The notes under the pieces are model-generated. The model worked only from the letters and a program-made list of their open reading frames with translations, was not told the DNA's origin and did no database searches. The position numbers and the translations under genes were made by a program. DNA of 64,000 bases from Calvatia gigantea (taxonomy: Eukaryota; Basidiomycota; Agaricomycetes; Agaricales; Lycoperdaceae), in contig JACAAK010000020.1 in the NCBI GenBank assembly GCA_025093985.1, forward strand, positions 62,001-126,000. The letters are read 5' to 3'. This document shows positions 60,928 through 64,000 of this stretch, in pieces. Each line of letters begins with the position of its first letter. Within the stretch, counting starts at the first letter, position 1.

Positions 60928-61957
60928 ATGAGCTTGAACCCAGACAAATATAGAGAACCAAATCTTGAAGTCACTGATGACAAATCTGAAACATCAGATG
61001 AAGAAGAAACAGGGAACCCTGAAGTACCTGAAGAACCAACTAGAGGAACACACGATGAGTCTGGAGCAAATTCAGCAGAAGAAGAAGTACTATCAGAACT
61101 TCTAAATGAACTTGACCTAGCAGAGGAAGAGTTAATTCATCAGGAGAACCTGAGACAGGAGAAATCAGACGAATCAAGCTTGGACAAAACAGAATCAGAA
61201 ACTGGCTCCAATATGACCAACAATGCAGTAGTACCTGCAATGATACCCAGTGGGAATGGCTTAGTGCCAGACCTGGGATTTTTTGATGGTACCTGACCAA
61301 ATTTGATGATTGGTGGAGAGCAATGACACTCTTCATGAAATTCAACAAAATAGTCTTAGCAGATGACAAGGCTATAGCAGTCTTAGCCAGGCTAAGAGGA
61401 GGGACAGCAGGAGCCTATGTAGCCATGAAGGCCCCACAAATCCTAGATGGAGAAGATTCAGTAGATTGGAAAGCATTCTCCAAGGACTTTAGAAAGACCT
61501 TCTCCAATGATGCCTTGAACAGTAAAGTGGAATGGCAAATCAAGAAATTCAAACAAGGGAACAAAAACACAGCCAACTATCTAATTGAGTTCCAAGTCCT
61601 AAAGAGTAAAGCAAAAACAGACAACAAACATGCAATGTTCCTACTCAAGAAGAATGCCAGGCAGGACATCATCCATACCATCACAGGCTATCCACCTAGT
61701 GCCAGACCAGACACCTATGTGGAATATACAGAAGCCATTCTTGCTGTGGGGCAAGGGTACGAAGCATCAGAATACTGAGGAGATAAGAAAACCAACACTG
61801 GAATGACCTATGGAGGAATGGGAGAACCAATGGAGATAGGCAGCAGACATTACATCTTCAATGCAAAAGGGGAACCAAAATGCTACAATTGTGGTATTTT
61901 CGGCCACATTGCCAAGGACTGCAAGAAGCCCAAAGGGCTAACCTGCTACAACTAAGC
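60928..61957 (+). pseudogene. Gypsy G1 gag (copy b)
   Basis: The ATG at 60928 starts MSLNPDKYREPNLEVTDD; acidic N-terminus. A base is lost near 61290 after FFDGT, shifting the frame. The capsid region 61323-61778 is open (MTLFMKFNKIVLADDKAI to GYEASEY), then TGA (CGA) at 61776. The first CCHC knuckle CYNCGIFGHIAKDC is intact (about 61880-61921). The second is cut after TCYN by a deletion at about 61953. Confidence 0.82.
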
Positions 61958-64000
61958 TTGTAGACAAGGAACGGATCTCCATGAAAAAACTAAAACAAGA
62001 AATTATGGTCCTCAATGCTGATGGGACAACAAATCAAGGAGGAAAGGTTACGGAAACTGCCACTATTGAAATGGAAATCAAGGGACACAAGGAGACGATC
62101 AAAGCATCAGTAGTCCAACTCCAAGACAGAGCAGAAATATTTCTAGGACATGACTGGCTGACCAAACATAACCCTGAAGTAGACTGGAAAAAGGAGAAAT
62201 CAAATTCATCCAATGCCCACCAGACTGCCATTTCCCACACCAGAGTATCCAGGTCACCCAAAAAATCTGAAGCATGGCTGTCACAGAAGACATATGAGAA
62301 GAAAAGGACAAGCCAGACCTGACTGAACCAGCAGATCTGCCAGACTATGTTCAGCCATTCACACACCTGTTTAACAAAACAACCTTTGACAAGCTACTGC
62401 AATGGACAGAATGGGACCACAAAATAATCCTAACTGAGGATGTACCCACAGAAATAAGTGCTGGAACATACAACATAACAATCAAGGAACAGGACGAACT
62501 CAAGGCCTTCATTAAGGAAAACCTCAAGTCAGAACACATATGGCCATCAAAATCTCCATATGCAGCCCCCACCTTCTTCATACCAAAGAAAGATGGTTCA
62601 AAATGATTAATCCAGGACTATAGACAATTAAACAATATAGTGGTAAAGGACAAAATGCCACTACCCAGAATTGGAGAAGTTATTGACAAATTGGGAAAAG
62701 TGAAATACTTCAACAAACTTGACATTATTTGGGGATACAACAATGTCAGAATCAGGGAAGGAGACGAATGGAAAGCAGCATTTTTGACCAATGAAGGATT
62801 GTTCAAACCAACCATAATGTATTTCAGGCTTAGCAACTCACCTGGAACATTCTCCAGGATGATGACAAGCATCTTCCAAGACCTGCTGCAAAACAGAGAC
62901 ATTGTAAACTACATGGATGACTTCACAATCCCAGGGGACACCAAGGAACAACTAAAAGAAAGAACAATATGGTTCTTGATGCAAGCAGCCGAATACAATC
63001 TCTGCTTTAAATGAACCAAGTGCATATTTGACACCAAGGAAATTCCTATGTTGGGAGTAAAAATAGGACACAGACGCATTGAAATGGAGGAAGAGAAAGT
63101 CAGGGCAGTATGAGATTGGCTAGAGCCCAAAAACAAAAAGGAAGTGGAATACTTCCTAGGCTTTGCAAATTACTACTGCTAGTTCATCAAGAACTTCAGT
63201 AAAATCGTGGCCCCACTCAACCAGCTCAAAGGAGCTGTTGAATGGAACTGGGAACAAGAACACCAGTCAGCATTCAACAAATTAAAACAATGAATCACAA
63301 AAGAACCCACCCTGACACTGCCACAAAGAAAGGGACAATTTTGAGTAGAAGTTGACACCTCAAACTATGCACTAGGAGGAGTCCTATTACAAGAACAAGA
63401 CAAGAGATGGCACCCAATTGCATTCACATCGCAGACACTCTCCCCAGCAGAATGAAACTACAAAATCTATGACAAGGAATTACTGGCCATTATCCATGCC
63501 CTAAAAGAATGGCGACACTATCTACTAGATACAGAGGAGAAATTTGAAATCTGGACCAACCATGAAAATCTCAAGTACTACAGAGAACCCCAGAAACTCA
63601 ATGGATGACAAGCAAGATGGTACTTAAGATTACAGGACTATGACTTCACACTATGACACATGCCAGGCAAGACAAACACAAAAGCAGACTTACTGTCCAG
63701 AATTTGCCAAGAACCAGATGAGGAAAATGATGGAGTAATCACCATGATCCAGAAAAGTTGGCTACAAGGCAAATCAGAAGACAAAGAAGAGTCTGAAGAA
63801 ACCATCCTACTCCACACAGAATTACTCATCACACTGACATTTATGGACCAGATAAAGGCAAATTACCAGAGAGATACGAGCATCACTATGGAGCTTCTAA
63901 ACAAGGAATCCAATATCATGGAACATAATGGAATCATTTACAGGAAAAACAGCATGTATGTACCACTGGACCCCACACTCCATGAAGAAATTCTACAACA
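61955..64000 (+). pseudogene. Gypsy G1 pol (copy b), PR catalytic site deleted, runs off the window
   Basis: The deletion joins gag to LVDKE, downstream of the protease DSG, so the active site is missing. The protease tail (IFLGHDWLTKHNPEVDW) leads into a frameshifted linker. RT follows from about 62450: FFIPKKDGSK-stop-LIQDYR, YFNKLDIIWGYNN and the catalytic NYMDDFTIPG near 62910. RNase [39 protein letters not shown] (63340-63600). The start of the integrase N-terminal region is at the window end. At least eight TGA stops appear where other copies have R or W. CpG is nearly absent. Confidence 0.85.

Overview
The window reads as a transposon graveyard from a filamentous fungus, most likely a basidiomycete (Agaricomycete-type). 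The grounds are Tf1/sushi-like chromodomain Gypsy elements, Copia elements, a Helitron with a Pif1-type helicase, a Tc1/mariner element, and 47-bp GT-AG introns. I found no rRNA, tRNA, CRISPR array or convincing host gene. Most elements are CpG-depleted, with CGA-to-TGA and TGG-to-TGA stops, as expected from deamination of methylated cytosine. A few younger elements remain CpG-rich.

Layout. 1-821: 5' part of a Tc1/mariner element (minus). 824-13764: head-to-tail array of four Helitrons on the minus strand, abutting exactly at CTAG/TC junctions; the 9.3-kb autonomous-type member carries an internal 2,980-bp tandem duplication of its helicase half. 13765-16621: two 3' remnants of a chromodomain Gypsy (family G4). 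16701-20598: Gypsy G1 copy with PR/RT/RNase H deleted. 20600-23495: decayed unidentified coding remnant holding a solo G2 LTR. 23496-28413: G3 Gypsy pieces, an old minus copy cut by a younger 5'-truncated plus copy. 28414-33292: decayed Copia C2, whose 3' LTR is split by a G2 Gypsy (from 33293). That G2 copy is split by a G1 Gypsy (34201-47370, TSD CAAGT), which is split by a young Copia C1 (39695-46508, TSD TCATG). It is also cut by a G4 solo LTR (47436-47769) and an old C1-like Copia (from 49446). The old Copia contains a full-length G2 Gypsy (52238-60288, TSD GTGAG) and a further G1 copy running off the window (60541-64000).

How the parts work. In the LTR elements gag makes the particle, PR/RT/RNase H make cDNA and integrase inserts it; G1, G2, G3 and G4 integrases end in chromodomains, which in chromoviruses direct insertion to heterochromatin. 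Four points stand out. (1) G2/G3 elements carry a spliced gene on the antisense strand between pol and the 3' LTR, encoding a coiled-coil, acidic, six-cysteine protein; the intron (47 bp, same codon, same phase) and the poly(A) signal are conserved in two diverged copies. (2) G1 and G2 both have a primer-binding site complementary to the predicted 5' end of their own mRNA, 34 nt downstream of the TATA box start, suggesting Tf1-type self-priming. (3) G2 gag and pol overlap as ATGA, suggesting termination-reinitiation. (4) G1 carries an unidentified third ORF after integrase. No element is intact as written, though Copia C1 is interrupted by only one in-frame TGA.
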